Source: Actinomycetes bacterium
Lineage (GTDB): Bacteria; Actinomycetota; Actinomycetes; Propionibacteriales; Propionibacteriaceae
NCBI GenBank assembly: GCA_023442485.1
Contig: JAEZZG010000057.1
Location: 32,833-96,832 of the forward strand
DNA length: 64,000 nucleotides
Reading direction: 5' to 3'
The notes under the pieces were generated by a model that was given only the letters and a program-made list of their open reading frames with translations, was not told the DNA's origin and ran no database searches. The number at the start of each line of letters is the position of its first letter. Position 1 is the first letter of the stretch. The translations under genes were made by a program, and so were the position numbers. Positions 7,846 through 17,629 of the stretch are shown in pieces.

Positions 7846-8316
7846 CTATCCAGGGAAACAGCGCAGAGTGGTGGGCCTGACTCCATCTTTGTATTCTTCA
7901 GGATCGGCCATGTCAAGAGGCTCTACACCTTTGAGCATCTCGCGATAACGGTCACGCTCTGCACACGCCATGGTGAGCGCATCAATCACGAGCGGACCAT
8001 TGTCGACTTGGGTCCAGTCATAGAGTTGATCTCGGCTCGCTGACTTCGCCTTCTCACACACCACTCTGGCTTCTTCAATGTAATAAACGAGGTACACCTC
8101 TCGATCCGGCAGATCTGATGATGACGAGAAGCACCCCAAAAACTCTTTTTCATTGGCACTCAGATTCATCGAATCCAATGACCTCGGAGAAGGAGACGGA
8201 AGCGAAGACTCCGACTGCGACGCAGGTGCCGAAGACGACGAATCAGCCGAGCACCCGGTGACAAACACGGCAGAAATCCCCAGAAGTGAGGCAACCAATA
8301 GCGCAGGACGTCTCAT
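7846..8316 (-). CDS. Small putative lipoprotein of unknown function
   Basis: 156 residues starting MRRPALLVAS, with a hydrophobic core and the lipobox FVTGC (Cys22), then a Ser/Pro-rich linker to about residue 50. The remaining domain contains four further cysteines, a CFSSS, a VCEKAK, a MACAERD and a final RCFPG, so two disulfides outside the cell are plausible. A longer reading from an upstream ATG would put cysteines before the signal peptide and is not likely. It is convergent with the secretory pair and lies just beyond the end of cmk on the same strand. No known family was recognised. Confidence 0.65.
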   Translation of the reverse strand: MRRPALLVASLLGISAVFVTGCSADSSSSAPASQSESSLPSPSPRSLDSMNLSANEKEFLGCFSSSSDLPDREVYLVYYIEEARVVCEKAKSASRDQLYDWTQVDNGPLVIDALTMACAERDRYREMLKGVEPLDMADPEEYKDGVRPTTLRCFPG

Positions 8317-8375
8317 GACACCAACACTACAACAGCCACACAACACTGGTGGCTAACTATCGTTCGCGTCGCGAC

Positions 8376-9041
8376 CTAGCCTCGCCCCACCTCGTCGGCC
8401 AATCCGCAGATCACCGCAACCACCTCATTGAGGGTGAGATCGGATGAATCGATGGTCACTACCCCGTCAGCGGCAGTCATGAACTCGCTCATCGTTGCGT
8501 CGTCACGATCACGGCGAATAATCGAATCCGCTACCGTCTCGCGATCCACATCAGAGGATAACTGCGCCTGACGACGAGCAATTCGCTTCTGCGGATCAGC
8601 CACCAACAACACCCGCAACTGGGCATCCGGCCAAACCTTAGTCGTAATATCGCGACCCTCAACCACCGCGCAGGCACCGCTTGCTTCAATGATTCGCCTC
8701 ATCTGGGCGCTCAACACATCACGGACATGCTGGGTAGTTGCAGCATGGGAGACCACCGCCGACACCTCAGGTTTGCGAATCTCATCGGTGACATCCACGC
8801 CGTCAATAGAAACGCCTGGATGATCAGGGTTCGTGTCAACCTGGAGATTGACCTCGTCAACGATCCGGGCCAATGCCTCCTTGTCATCGACCACTCCACG
8901 ACGCATAGCAGCCACCTGGATCGCCCGGTACATTGAGCCAGTATCCAAATAAGCCAACCCCAAACGCTTCGCCACCGCCCTCGACGTTGAAGACTTACCA
9001 ACCCCGGACGCCCCATCAATGGCAATGACTAACGAACCCAT
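8376..9041 (-). CDS. cmk: Cytidylate kinase
   Basis: Phosphorylates CMP and dCMP to the diphosphates using ATP. 221 residues; P-loop GASGVGKSS near residues 10-18, followed by AYLDTGSMYRA, which is specific for bacterial CMP kinases, then VEGRDITTKVWPDA and the lid with RRQAQLSSD. The ATG at 9041 is preferred over a GTG one codon earlier because a GGAG site is correctly spaced to it. It lies downstream of tyrA on the same strand with a gap of about 120 bases. Many actinobacteria have cmk followed by the GTPase gene der; here the next gene is the small lipoprotein. Confidence 0.96.
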   Translation of the reverse strand: MGSLVIAIDGASGVGKSSTSRAVAKRLGLAYLDTGSMYRAIQVAAMRRGVVDDKEALARIVDEVNLQVDTNPDHPGVSIDGVDVTDEIRKPEVSAVVSHAATTQHVRDVLSAQMRRIIEASGACAVVEGRDITTKVWPDAQLRVLLVADPQKRIARRQAQLSSDVDRETVADSIIRRDRDDATMSEFMTAADGVVTIDSSDLTLNEVVAVICGLADEVGRG

Positions 9042-9162
9042 CACGACTCCAATCCCTCAACGCGTCCAATACTGACAACCTCATCTCAACCAGCACAAAG
9101 CCACCGTCCAAAGCCCGTGCCCTCGACATTCGTCACCCATCTAACCGTCCGATGGCAATCGA

Positions 9163-10218
9163 TTAAGCACGCAGCGACCATCCCAGACTAGATAACTGAT
9201 CTCTTAGCGAATCGGCCTTATCCGGCTCCACTAAGATAGACAAGAAACCAGCCTGAGCTAGCTGATCGTGTTCAATCGACAAATCTTCGATGTTGACTCC
9301 AGCATTCTCGATGTCGGCGAATAACCCGGCAAGGGCGCCAGGTTCATCAGGGATCGCGACGATGACCGTCCGCCACAGACGCCGATCCTGGCCGTGTTTG
9401 CCTGGCAAAGCATCGTGGCCACGCTGCCCATCAGCGAGGAACACCTCGACTGCCTCAGGGTCATCGAGCCTAGTCAACAGCCAATCGAAGTCATCGCGAA
9501 TCGCCGCCAGCTCCGCGCGAATCGCGTCCCGGTTAGCGGAGATGATCTGCCGCCACAACTTCGGATCAGAACCGGCGATCCGAGTGACGTCGCGGACGCC
9601 CTGTCCAGCTAGCAGGAGGTTTTGGTGCGGCACACTACGCAGATGGGCAGCCACCAGCGACGACATGATTTGCGGGACGTGGGAAACCTGAGCCACAGCC
9701 CGGTCATGGGTATGTGCATCTAAGTTCACCACCCTGGCCTGGCAGGCCTTAGCCAGGTTTTGAACCATCTCAAAGGCTAAATCGCTCGTGTCAGCTCCTG
9801 GCGACACCACCCAGGTGCGGTTGACGAAAAGATCGGGATTGGCTGTGATCGGCCCAGAAAACTGAGAACCGGCCATCGGGTGAGACCCGCAGTAACGCGA
9901 CACCTCCACCCCCATTGCCTCGATCCGGTCCAATACTTGGCCCTTCACAGACCCCACGTCGGTGATCACGGCACGCGGAAATCTATGCAACGACGATGCA
10001 ACCACTTCGGGGATCGCGTCAGGAGGAATCGACACCACCACCAGATCAACATCGCCCGGGCGGATCGGTTCCACCCGTCCTGCCCCACGCGAAGCTGCCA
10101 CGACGGCATGATGAGGGTCCTTATCCTCCAGGTGAACCCGCCATCCTTCCCGGGTTAGTGCACAACCGATGGAGGCTCCGATCAGGCCAGCACCAATGAT
10201 CATCACAGAATGAGCCAC
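9163..10218 (-). CDS. tyrA: Prephenate dehydrogenase with C-terminal ACT domain
   Basis: Converts prephenate to 4-hydroxyphenylpyruvate, the tyrosine branch. 351 residues. The N-terminal NAD-binding fold shows IIGAGLIGASIGCAL, followed by VTDVGSVKG, GSHPMAGS and, in the helical domain, HTHDRAVAQVSHVPQ. The C-terminus (about 275-345) is an ACT domain (VAIPDEPGALAGLFADIE), which points to feedback control by tyrosine. GTG start; a GAGGG site overlaps the end of the prcA gene seven bases upstream, so it is probably read from the proteasome operon. Confidence 0.94.
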   Translation of the reverse strand: MAHSVMIIGAGLIGASIGCALTREGWRVHLEDKDPHHAVVAASRGAGRVEPIRPGDVDLVVVSIPPDAIPEVVASSLHRFPRAVITDVGSVKGQVLDRIEAMGVEVSRYCGSHPMAGSQFSGPITANPDLFVNRTWVVSPGADTSDLAFEMVQNLAKACQARVVNLDAHTHDRAVAQVSHVPQIMSSLVAAHLRSVPHQNLLLAGQGVRDVTRIAGSDPKLWRQIISANRDAIRAELAAIRDDFDWLLTRLDDPEAVEVFLADGQRGHDALPGKHGQDRRLWRTVIVAIPDEPGALAGLFADIENAGVNIEDLSIEHDQLAQAGFLSILVEPDKADSLRDQLSSLGWSLRA

Positions 10219-10224
10219 GGCAGA

Positions 10225-10908
10225 CTAACCCTCAATGGAACGCAAAATCTGGGCAGGATCGAGCCGGATAAACTTTCGCTCCATCGCTCGGGCTCGATCC
10301 AAGACGCCAACTTCAAGGGAAGACGCCGGCAGACGACCTGTCTCAGCTAAGGCGTCAGCGGCAAGAACCAGCACCTGCTCTAAGCTCAGCGACTCAACCC
10401 AACGCGATGCCAGCTCCTGTTCGACGGTATCGGCGCGCCCGCCCAAGGCGAGGAATGAGGATGAATCTGTCACCGAACCGTCGTAGGTGATCCGGTAGAT
10501 GGTGTCGTCGCCGCAGGCAGCACCTAGTTCGCCCACGGCTAACTCGACCTCGAAAGGCATCGCCTCACCTGAGGCAAAGACAGCTCCAATGGTTTGGGCG
10601 TAGGCGTTGGCCAAGGATCGCGCCGACACGTCAGACCTGTCGTAGAGGTAGCCGCGCAGATCGGCCCAGCGAATACCGGCGATCCGCAAATTCTCGAAGA
10701 CGTTGTAGCGGCCAACCGCGACAAATCCGATTCGGTCGTAAATCTCGGAAACCTTGTGTAGGGAGCTGGACCGGTTATCGGCGACGAAGGCCAACCCGTC
10801 ACGGTAACTGAGCACCACCGCTGAACGGCCCTTGGCGACACCTTGGCGGGCATAGTCAGCGCGATCTTTCATGATCTGCTCGGGGGAAACATAGAACGGA
10901 ACTGTCAC
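10225..10908 (-). CDS. prcA: 20S proteasome alpha subunit
   Basis: Forms the outer rings of the 20S proteasome and carries the gate and docking surface for activators. 227 residues, starting PFYVSPEQIMKDRADYARQGVAKGRS, close to mycobacterial PrcA, then the YDRIGFVAVGRYNVFENLR and RGYLYDRSDVS blocks. It lacks the catalytic N-terminal threonine, as expected for alpha. The C-terminus is shorter than in M. tuberculosis and lacks the acidic tail. Its GTG overlaps the prcB stop as GTGA, so translation is coupled. No activator gene (arc/mpa) is adjacent. Confidence 0.96.
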   Translation of the reverse strand: MTVPFYVSPEQIMKDRADYARQGVAKGRSAVVLSYRDGLAFVADNRSSSLHKVSEIYDRIGFVAVGRYNVFENLRIAGIRWADLRGYLYDRSDVSARSLANAYAQTIGAVFASGEAMPFEVELAVGELGAACGDDTIYRITYDGSVTDSSSFLALGGRADTVEQELASRWVESLSLEQVLVLAADALAETGRLPASSLEVGVLDRARAMERKFIRLDPAQILRSIEG

Positions 10909-11774
10909 AGCACACCCGCCCCTGGTCCGTCAGGACGCTGAAGACGCTGGGCGAGTACCTCAGCGGTCAAATCAGCGACCTGATCTGTTGATAACCTCAC
11001 GACGCCGACTTCGCTGGCTGACATGATTACCGGGTAGATCTTTCGGGACACGTCTGGGCCACCGGTTGCCGAGTCGTCGTCAGCGGCATCGAAGAGGGCT
11101 TGGATCAGCACCAGTGCGGCTTCGCGCTCATCAAAGTCCGGACGATAAAGCTTCTTTAGCGAGCCTTTGGCAAAAACCGAGCCCGAGCCCACGGCGGAGA
11201 CCGATAGCTCTTCGTAGCAGCCGCCGGTGAGGTCGAAGGAGAACATGCGGCCGCGCCTGGCCTCATGATCCCAGCCAGCGAAGAGCGGAACTACGCCGAG
11301 GCCGTGGAGAGCTAGCCCCAGTTGAGATCGCAACATGCCAGCCAAACGGTTGGCTTTGCCTGACAACGAAAGCGAAGTTCCTTCAATTTTGGCGTAGTGG
11401 ACCAGTTCAACCTGGAACTGACGAGCGAGGTCAATCGCGATCCCTGCGGTGCCGGCGACACCAATCATCGACAACTCATCGGCGACGAAGACCTTCTCGA
11501 TGTCGCGTTGAGCAATCATTGAGCTCATTGTCGCCCGGCGATCCCCCGCCATCATCACACCGTCGCGGTAGGACACCGCCACGATGGTGGTGCCGTGAGG
11601 GGCGAGAGAATCGCGGCGGGCATCTTGGTTTGCGGCACGCAAGGCATCGTCGAGACGGGACCTCTCCCCGACAAGATCTTCGTGACCAGCCCGGGTCAGC
11701 GCGGAGCACAAGTCTTGGAAAGACGACGATCCCGGCTGCAATAGCACCGGATCGAAACCTGAGAAAGCCACCAC
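10905..11774 (-). CDS. prcB: 20S proteasome beta subunit
   Basis: The peptidase subunit. 289 residues with a 61-residue propeptide that is cut between Gly61 and Thr62 in HGTTIVA. Thr62 becomes the N-terminal nucleophile; the partner residues fit too, with Asp78 in MAGDRR (mature D17) and Lys94 (mature K33). SGxGS in SAVGSGSVFAKG and DAADDDSATGGPD match other actinobacterial PrcB. An AAGGAGG site precedes two adjacent GTG codons, the second of which may be the real start. In most actinobacteria pup lies directly upstream. Here 169 non-coding bases separate prcB from trmI. Confidence 0.96.
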   Translation of the reverse strand: MVAFSGFDPVLLQPGSSSFQDLCSALTRAGHEDLVGERSRLDDALRAANQDARRDSLAPHGTTIVAVSYRDGVMMAGDRRATMSSMIAQRDIEKVFVADELSMIGVAGTAGIAIDLARQFQVELVHYAKIEGTSLSLSGKANRLAGMLRSQLGLALHGLGVVPLFAGWDHEARRGRMFSFDLTGGCYEELSVSAVGSGSVFAKGSLKKLYRPDFDEREAALVLIQALFDAADDDSATGGPDVSRKIYPVIMSASEVGVVRLSTDQVADLTAEVLAQRLQRPDGPGAGVL

Positions 11775-11943
11775 ACCTCCTTGGAACTGATCAATGATTG
11801 AGTTAGTCGAGAGGTTACGTCAGGCAACCTCAGCAACAATATCGCTGGTAACACAGCTCGGCCCCTCAGTGTACCCGCAAGCGAGAGCAGTAGGCATCAC
11901 GGTCCAGTGCAGAAGGCCTGATCAGGCAGGGCTGGCGACCAGG

Positions 11944-12927
11944 TCACATGCGGAATCGCTCATCGGCACGGGCTTGTTCTTCGTCAGGGGTGCCCACACC
12001 ATCAGGACGCGGCCCGTGGTAGTCCACACCGTAGGCACCGGGGGCTGGACGGCGGCGCTTCTTCGGCGGACGATGGCCCGGGCTCATTCGTCGGGCAATG
12101 ACGATGAAACCAGTATGGGAGCCTGGACCGTGTGCCGGACGCACCGCTAGACCCTCGGCGTGCCAGTGACGCACCAGATTCTCGGTCGCGTCTGGTTCAG
12201 TGAACCCTCCATTGACCCGAATCTGATCCATCACCCGCGCCATCTGGGTGGTGGTAGCCACATAACAGCACAGCAAGCCCCCTGGGACGAGACGCTCAGC
12301 CACCGCGTCGATACATTCCCACGGCGCCAACATGTCAAGAACCACCCGATCGACTGGTTCGGCGCGCAGGTTGGAGACCAGGTCCCCGTCGACGACAGTC
12401 CAGTTTGGCGGCCTCTTGCCAAAGAACTCAGTGACGTTGGCTTGAGCCTGCTCCGCGAAATCGGCGCGGCGCTCGTAAGACGTCAGCCGTCCATGCTCAC
12501 CGATGCTGCGCAGGATCACCATCGATAGTGCCCCTGACCCGACACCTGCTTCGAGGACTCTGGCGCCGGGGAAAATATCGGCCCACATCACGATCTGAGC
12601 GGCATCCTTGGGATAAATAATGGCCGCCTTGCGCGGCATCGTCACCATTTGTTCACACATCAGGTTACGCATCACCAAGAACTCCCCGCCGCCTTCAGAG
12701 ACAACCGTCATCCCCTCGGTGTGCCCGATGATCTGGTGGTGAAAAACCCGGCCCTTGGTGGTGTGGAAGACGCCGTCAGCAGCCAGAATGATCGAGTGGC
12801 GTTTGCCACGCTTATCGGTGAGTTCACATCGCTCTCCGACTCTGAATCGTCCGGTGCGAATCCCGGCGATCGCTTGCAGCTCGTCCGGGGGAAGAGTGCG
12901 GTCATCGAAGTCAGGCGACAAATCCAT
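11944..12927 (-). CDS. trmI: tRNA (adenine-58-N1)-methyltransferase
   Basis: Methylates A58 in the T loop of tRNAs with S-adenosylmethionine. 327 residues: an N-terminal beta-barrel (RVGERCELTDKRGKR), then the Rossmann methyltransferase domain with motif I EAGVGSGALS, the YERRADFAEQA loop and VLDMLAPWE. The C-terminal basic tail (KKRRRPAP) is usual in actinobacteria. AAGGAG precedes the ATG. trmI commonly lies just upstream of arc, dop and pup; here it is followed directly by prcBA. Confidence 0.93.
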   Translation of the reverse strand: MDLSPDFDDRTLPPDELQAIAGIRTGRFRVGERCELTDKRGKRHSIILAADGVFHTTKGRVFHHQIIGHTEGMTVVSEGGGEFLVMRNLMCEQMVTMPRKAAIIYPKDAAQIVMWADIFPGARVLEAGVGSGALSMVILRSIGEHGRLTSYERRADFAEQAQANVTEFFGKRPPNWTVVDGDLVSNLRAEPVDRVVLDMLAPWECIDAVAERLVPGGLLCCYVATTTQMARVMDQIRVNGGFTEPDATENLVRHWHAEGLAVRPAHGPGSHTGFIVIARRMSPGHRPPKKRRRPAPGAYGVDYHGPRPDGVGTPDEEQARADERFRM

Positions 12928-12999
12928 CGGTCTCCTTGGCTAGGGCGGGGCAGATCCAGACACCCCGTCGACATTACCGATCCTGGCGGAAAGGCAAAA

Positions 13000-13677
13000 C
13001 TAGTATGCCCTAGCCTCGGCCCACAGACGACACACTTGATCAAGGGTGACCCCGTCAAAGGTGGGAATCACGACTCGCTGCGGAGCCGCGTCAACCTCTT
13101 TCAGGTCGGGAACCACGATGGCCGTCATTCCCGCATTGGATGCAGCCAAGGAACCAGTCGGCGAGTCCTCGACGGCGCAACACCACTCGGGCTCGACTCC
13201 GGCAATGGCAGACGCTTTCAAGAAAGGGGCCGGGTCGGGTTTGCGCGCGGGGACCTCATCGCCAGACACGATTGCCGTAATGAAGCCGTCGGGCATACTC
13301 TCAACCGCAACCTGCAGTATCTCGCGATGACTGGAAGAGACGATGATGACGGGGATGCCGGTGTCTTTGATCTTGCTCAAGAGGGATTCCACGCCGGGAC
13401 GGAATGGGAAGGGCGGAGTCGAGAGGTGCTCCTTGACGTAGTCGAACAGGGCGCGATTGTATTCATCGGTAGAGGGGGCTTGACCGCGAGCGGTCGCCAG
13501 GGCGCGTTCCGTGGTTTCTTCGATCGTCTCACCGACCATGGACCAGGCGTCGTATTCCGACCAGTCGAGATCGAATCGGGCCGATAACTCCACCTGTCCT
13601 CGGATCCAGATCGGCTCGGAATCAGCGATCGTGCCGTCAAAATCCCACAGAAAAGCCTTCGGTCTGATTTCGGTCAT
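13000..13677 (-). CDS. HAD-family hydrolase (beta-phosphoglucomutase-like phosphatase)
   Basis: 225 residues with the HAD signature LWDFDGTIADSEP near the start (nucleophile Asp12, acid/base Asp14), a four-helix cap, VIIVSSSHRE as motif II, the lysine in DEVPARKPDP and the acidic CAVEDSPTGSLAASNAG motif IV. It should remove phosphate from a small sugar or nucleotide phosphate; the substrate is not evident. ATG at 13677 has AAAGGG upstream. The HAD gene is a frequent neighbour of metH and trmI in actinobacteria. Confidence 0.88.
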   Translation of the reverse strand: MTEIRPKAFLWDFDGTIADSEPIWIRGQVELSARFDLDWSEYDAWSMVGETIEETTERALATARGQAPSTDEYNRALFDYVKEHLSTPPFPFRPGVESLLSKIKDTGIPVIIVSSSHREILQVAVESMPDGFITAIVSGDEVPARKPDPAPFLKASAIAGVEPEWCCAVEDSPTGSLAASNAGMTAIVVPDLKEVDAAPQRVVIPTFDGVTLDQVCRLWAEARAY

Positions 13678-13705
13678 TGACAATCCCTTTCACAGCTTTG
13701 CCTCC

Positions 13706-13733
13706 ATCCAATTAGACCCATCCAATCAGACCC
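13706..13733. repeat. Two tandem 14-base repeats
   Basis: ATCCAATTAGACCC (13706-13719) is followed directly by ATCCAATCAGACCC (13720-13733) and a partial third copy beginning AGCCAAT. They lie in the leader of the HAD gene. Too short to call a binding site. Confidence 0.5.
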
Positions 13734-13944
13734 AGCCAATCGCCGCTATCTAGGACGGCAAACGCGCACCCCGACGTAGCGAGAGACCCCGGGAGAACGC
13801 CTAGCTTGCAGGGTGCGGCTGCTGCGCGGAGCCAAGCAGATGTGTACCTGGCAAGCGGTGATCGATCACCCTGGGGTTCACCCGTCTATCCAAACTGCAG
13901 GTGTGTCCACAGCTAGCAGGACCGGGGCTGCAATGCTGTCAGAT

Positions 13945-16900
13945 CTACGAGGTCGAGAAATACTTCGCCTCGCGGTGGTGGACGACGAGGGCATCGGTTG
14001 ACTGCTCGGGGTGAAGCTGGAACTCCTCGCTCAAAGTCACCCCAATCCGGTCTGCCTCGACGAGCCGGACGAGTTTGGCGCGGTCTTCCAGATTCGGACA
14101 GGCCGGATAGCCGAATGAGTAGCGCTCACCCTGATAGTGCTGGCGGGTGACGATGTCACCGATCGTCCCCTCGGCGTCGTCGATCCCCAACTCGTGCCGA
14201 ATCCGTGAATGCCACAACTCGGCCAATGCCTCGGTGAGTTGGACGCTAAGCCCGTGGAGTTCTAGGTAATCGCGGTAGCGGTCGCGTTCAAAGAGTGCAG
14301 AGGTAGCCTTCGACGCCGACGACCCCATCGTCACTAGCTGCAACGCAAGGACGTCGGGGCCGAACTTGGTGAACTCGTCACGATCCCTAAAGAAATCTGC
14401 AATACACAAGAATCGGTCGCGTTTTTGGCGCGGAAACTCGAAACTAGCCAACTCAGAGCCCAGGTCATCAGGGTCGAGGACATGGAGGGTTTGGCCCTGG
14501 GAATAGACCGGCCAGTAACCATAGACCACACCGAAGTTGGCGATATTGCTGGTCTGGATCATGGAAAGGAGTCGACGCAACCGTGGGCGGGCTTGGGTTT
14601 CGATGAGTTCATCGACTGACGGGCCTTCCCGGGTTGCCTTCAAACCCCATCTGGCAAGGAAGAGGGCTCTCTCATCGATCCATTTGACGATGTCAGCAAG
14701 TGGGACACCGGTGATGACCCGATTACCCCAAAATGGCGGGGTGGGCACATCGTGGCCTCTTTCGACGTCTGAACGGGCCGGGATGTCTGCGGCCGGCACA
14801 CCCTTGATCGGAGAGGAGACCTCCGGGACGACCCGTTGGCGTCTTGGCGGAAGCTCAGCTCCAGCCAGACCGCGTTTGACCGAGATCAACGCATCCACCA
14901 CCGCTAAGCCCTCAAAGGCGTCCTTGGCGTATCGCACCGTTCCTTGATACATCTCCTGCAGGTCTTGCTCAACGAAAGTCCTAGTCAAGGCGGCACCGCC
15001 GAGCATGACCGGGTATTTATTGGCCAAGCCACGGTCGTTTAGCTCAGCTAGGTTGTCGCGCATAACCAAGGTGGATTTCACCAACAGCCCACTCATGCCG
15101 ATCATGTCTGCCTGATGGGCCTCCGCCGCCTCGATGATCGCCGAGATGGGCTGTTTGATACCTAGGTTGATCACGGTATAGCCGTTATTGGTCAAGATGA
15201 TGTCGACCAAATTCTTGCCGATGTCGTGGACGTCACCCTTGACCGTAGCGATCACGATCGTCCCCTTGCCGAGGTCGCGCTGGTCAGCGGGGATGTGTGG
15301 TTCGAGATAGGCGACGGCTTTCTTCATCACCTCGGCAGATGCCAACACGAAGGGCAATTGCATCTGTCCAGAACCGAAGAGGTCTCCGACGGTTTTCATG
15401 CCGTCTAACAAGTCAGTGTTGATGATGTTGAGGGCGTCACGGCTGGATAAGGCTTCGTCAAGATCGTCCTCCATCCCCTTGTCGAAGGCATCAACGATCC
15501 GGCGCTGCAACCGTTGTGCAACCGGGAGGCCGGCTAGTTCTGCCTGACGCTGAGCCTTGACGGACGCTGTGGTTACCCCCTCGAAAAGTTCCAGGAACCG
15601 AGTCACCGGGTCGTAGCTGTCAGTTTTGCGGTTATAGAGCACATCCAAGGCGACCTGGCGGTGTTCGTCCTCGATGCGATCCATCGGGACGATTCGAGAC
15701 GGGTGCACAATCGCGGCGTCCAAACCCGCCTTGACTGCCTCGTGAAGGAAGACCGAGTTCAACACTTGTCTGGCTGCCGGGTTGAGCCCGAAAGAGATGT
15801 TTGAGACACCCAGTACCGTGCCTACCTCGGGGAAGCGTTTCTTGATCTCGGCGATGGCCGCCAGCGTGGCCACCCCGTCGTTACGGGTCTCATCCTGACC
15901 TGTGGCGACCGGGAAGGTCAGGCAGTCAAGCAGAATGTCGCGGTAGTCTAGCCCCCATTCGTCGACGAGGGTGCGGATCAGACGCTCAGCGACGGCCACC
16001 TTGCGTTGGGTCGTCCGTGCCTGCCCTTCTTCGTCGATAGTCAACGCCACGACCGCGGCCCCGTGTTCCTTCACCAGCGGCATCATCTGAGAAAAACGCG
16101 ATCCTGGCCCGTCCCCGTCTTCAAAGTTGACGGAGTTGATCACGCACCTGCCTGCCAGATGTTCGAGACCGGCTTCGATGACGGCAGGCTCTGTTGAATC
16201 CAGCACAATCGGCAACGTCACTGCCGTGTTGAAGGTTGCGGCCAGGCTGGCCATGTCGGCCACACAATCGCGTCCGACGTAGTCGACACACAGATCCAGC
16301 AGATGAGCTCCATCCTTGATCTGGTCGCGGGCAATATCGACGCAGTCATTGGTGCGCCCGTCCAGCATCGCTTCTCTAAATGCCTTCGAGCCGTTGACAT
16401 TGGTGCGCTCACCGATGGAAAGATAGGAGGTTTCCTGATTCAAGACGACGTCAGAGTACAGAGACGACACGGCGTTGGGGGCGGCGACGTCGAGATGAGT
16501 GACCGCAGACCCGTCAAGGCACTCAACCAGAGCCCGGATGTGATCAGGGGTTGTCCCGCAGCACCCACCGACCAGGGAAAGCCCGTAGTCACGGCAGTAA
16601 CGGGCGATCCATTCAGCCATCTCGCCAGCCGACAGCGGATAGACCGCACCTTGATCGGTTAACACCGGAAGGCCTGCATTAGGCATACAGGAGAGCTTGA
16701 CTGGTGAGTGCCGCGACAGATAGCGCAGGTGCTCACCCATCTCAGCAGGGCCGGTGGCGCAGTTGAGCCCGATCAGGTCGATTCCTAAGGGGCGCAAGGT
16801 AGCTAATGCGGCCCCAATCTCGCTGCCGGCAAGCATGGTTCCGGTCGTCTCAACCGTCACGGACACGAAAACTGGGATGTCCTTACCTGAGACGCCAATG

Positions 16901-17442
16901 GCTCGCTTAGCACCGATGACAGCGGCTTTTGCTTGGAGCAAATCCTGGCAGGTTTCGATCTGGACGGCGTCGATCCCACCTGCGATCATCGCTGCGGTTT
17001 GGGCGTGGTAGGCATCACGCAAGGTGGCGAAATCGATATGACCGAGGGTGGCCAGTTTCGTGCCGGGCCCGATCGATCCGAGGACGAAACGCGGATGGGT
17101 CGAGGTGGTGTATTCGTCGGCCACGGTTCGAGCAATCCGGGCGCCAGCTCCGGCAAGCTCCGCGATCCGATCCGCGATTGAGTACTCGTTGAGTGCCGAA
17201 AAGTTGGCTCCGAAGGTATTGGTCTCGATACATGACGAGCCTGCTTCTAGGTAGGCTCGATGCACGTCCGCAACAATGTCGGGACGAGTGAGGTTGAGCA
17301 TCTCGTTGCATCCGTCCAGGTCACCGAAGTCAGCCAGGGTCGGGTTCGCCGCCTGAATCATGGTTCCCATCGCCCCGTCAGCGACGAGAACCCGGCGATG
17401 CAATAAATCACGGATGTTGGCCATAGAGGAAAGCCTAATCAC
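13945..17442 (-). CDS. metH: Cobalamin-dependent methionine synthase
   Basis: Transfers the methyl group of 5-methyltetrahydrofolate through cobalamin to homocysteine. 1165 residues with all four modules: homocysteine/zinc domain (about 10-310; zinc cysteines in GLNCATGP and GGCCGTTP), pterin-binding domain (about 335-610, SIGERTNVNGS), cobalamin domain (about 630-870; the B12-ligating histidine in GDVHDIGKNLV near 740), and the SAM-dependent activation domain (about 880-1165; the SFGYPACP motif). The GTG gives 1165 residues; an ATG six codons later is also possible and neither has a strong ribosome site. I see no cobalamin riboswitch in the upstream 290 bases. Confidence 0.97.
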   Translation of the reverse strand: MIRLSSMANIRDLLHRRVLVADGAMGTMIQAANPTLADFGDLDGCNEMLNLTRPDIVADVHRAYLEAGSSCIETNTFGANFSALNEYSIADRIAELAGAGARIARTVADEYTTSTHPRFVLGSIGPGTKLATLGHIDFATLRDAYHAQTAAMIAGGIDAVQIETCQDLLQAKAAVIGAKRAIGVSGKDIPVFVSVTVETTGTMLAGSEIGAALATLRPLGIDLIGLNCATGPAEMGEHLRYLSRHSPVKLSCMPNAGLPVLTDQGAVYPLSAGEMAEWIARYCRDYGLSLVGGCCGTTPDHIRALVECLDGSAVTHLDVAAPNAVSSLYSDVVLNQETSYLSIGERTNVNGSKAFREAMLDGRTNDCVDIARDQIKDGAHLLDLCVDYVGRDCVADMASLAATFNTAVTLPIVLDSTEPAVIEAGLEHLAGRCVINSVNFEDGDGPGSRFSQMMPLVKEHGAAVVALTIDEEGQARTTQRKVAVAERLIRTLVDEWGLDYRDILLDCLTFPVATGQDETRNDGVATLAAIAEIKKRFPEVGTVLGVSNISFGLNPAARQVLNSVFLHEAVKAGLDAAIVHPSRIVPMDRIEDEHRQVALDVLYNRKTDSYDPVTRFLELFEGVTTASVKAQRQAELAGLPVAQRLQRRIVDAFDKGMEDDLDEALSSRDALNIINTDLLDGMKTVGDLFGSGQMQLPFVLASAEVMKKAVAYLEPHIPADQRDLGKGTIVIATVKGDVHDIGKNLVDIILTNNGYTVINLGIKQPISAIIEAAEAHQADMIGMSGLLVKSTLVMRDNLAELNDRGLANKYPVMLGGAALTRTFVEQDLQEMYQGTVRYAKDAFEGLAVVDALISVKRGLAGAELPPRRQRVVPEVSSPIKGVPAADIPARSDVERGHDVPTPPFWGNRVITGVPLADIVKWIDERALFLARWGLKATREGPSVDELIETQARPRLRRLLSMIQTSNIANFGVVYGYWPVYSQGQTLHVLDPDDLGSELASFEFPRQKRDRFLCIADFFRDRDEFTKFGPDVLALQLVTMGSSASKATSALFERDRYRDYLELHGLSVQLTEALAELWHSRIRHELGIDDAEGTIGDIVTRQHYQGERYSFGYPACPNLEDRAKLVRLVEADRIGVTLSEEFQLHPEQSTDALVVHHREAKYFSTS

Positions 17443-17629
17443 TCAGACTCACTACGGCGTCACCGTCCCAATAGCAATATCGGTGACGGGTACCACGATC
17501 GGGATCAGTGGGGCCAGCGGCACAGAACTTTGATAACCGTTCTCAACAACGGCGCACATCAGAGCAAAACCCGCTTTCATTGAGGATTTCGCCCCTGCCG
17601 TCGCACTCCCTTGGCACAGTTGAACTGAG

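Noticed and set aside
12649..13587. 312-residue open frame on the plus strand
   Set aside because: It runs antisense to trmI and the HAD gene, both with clear motifs, and its product shows no recognisable domain.
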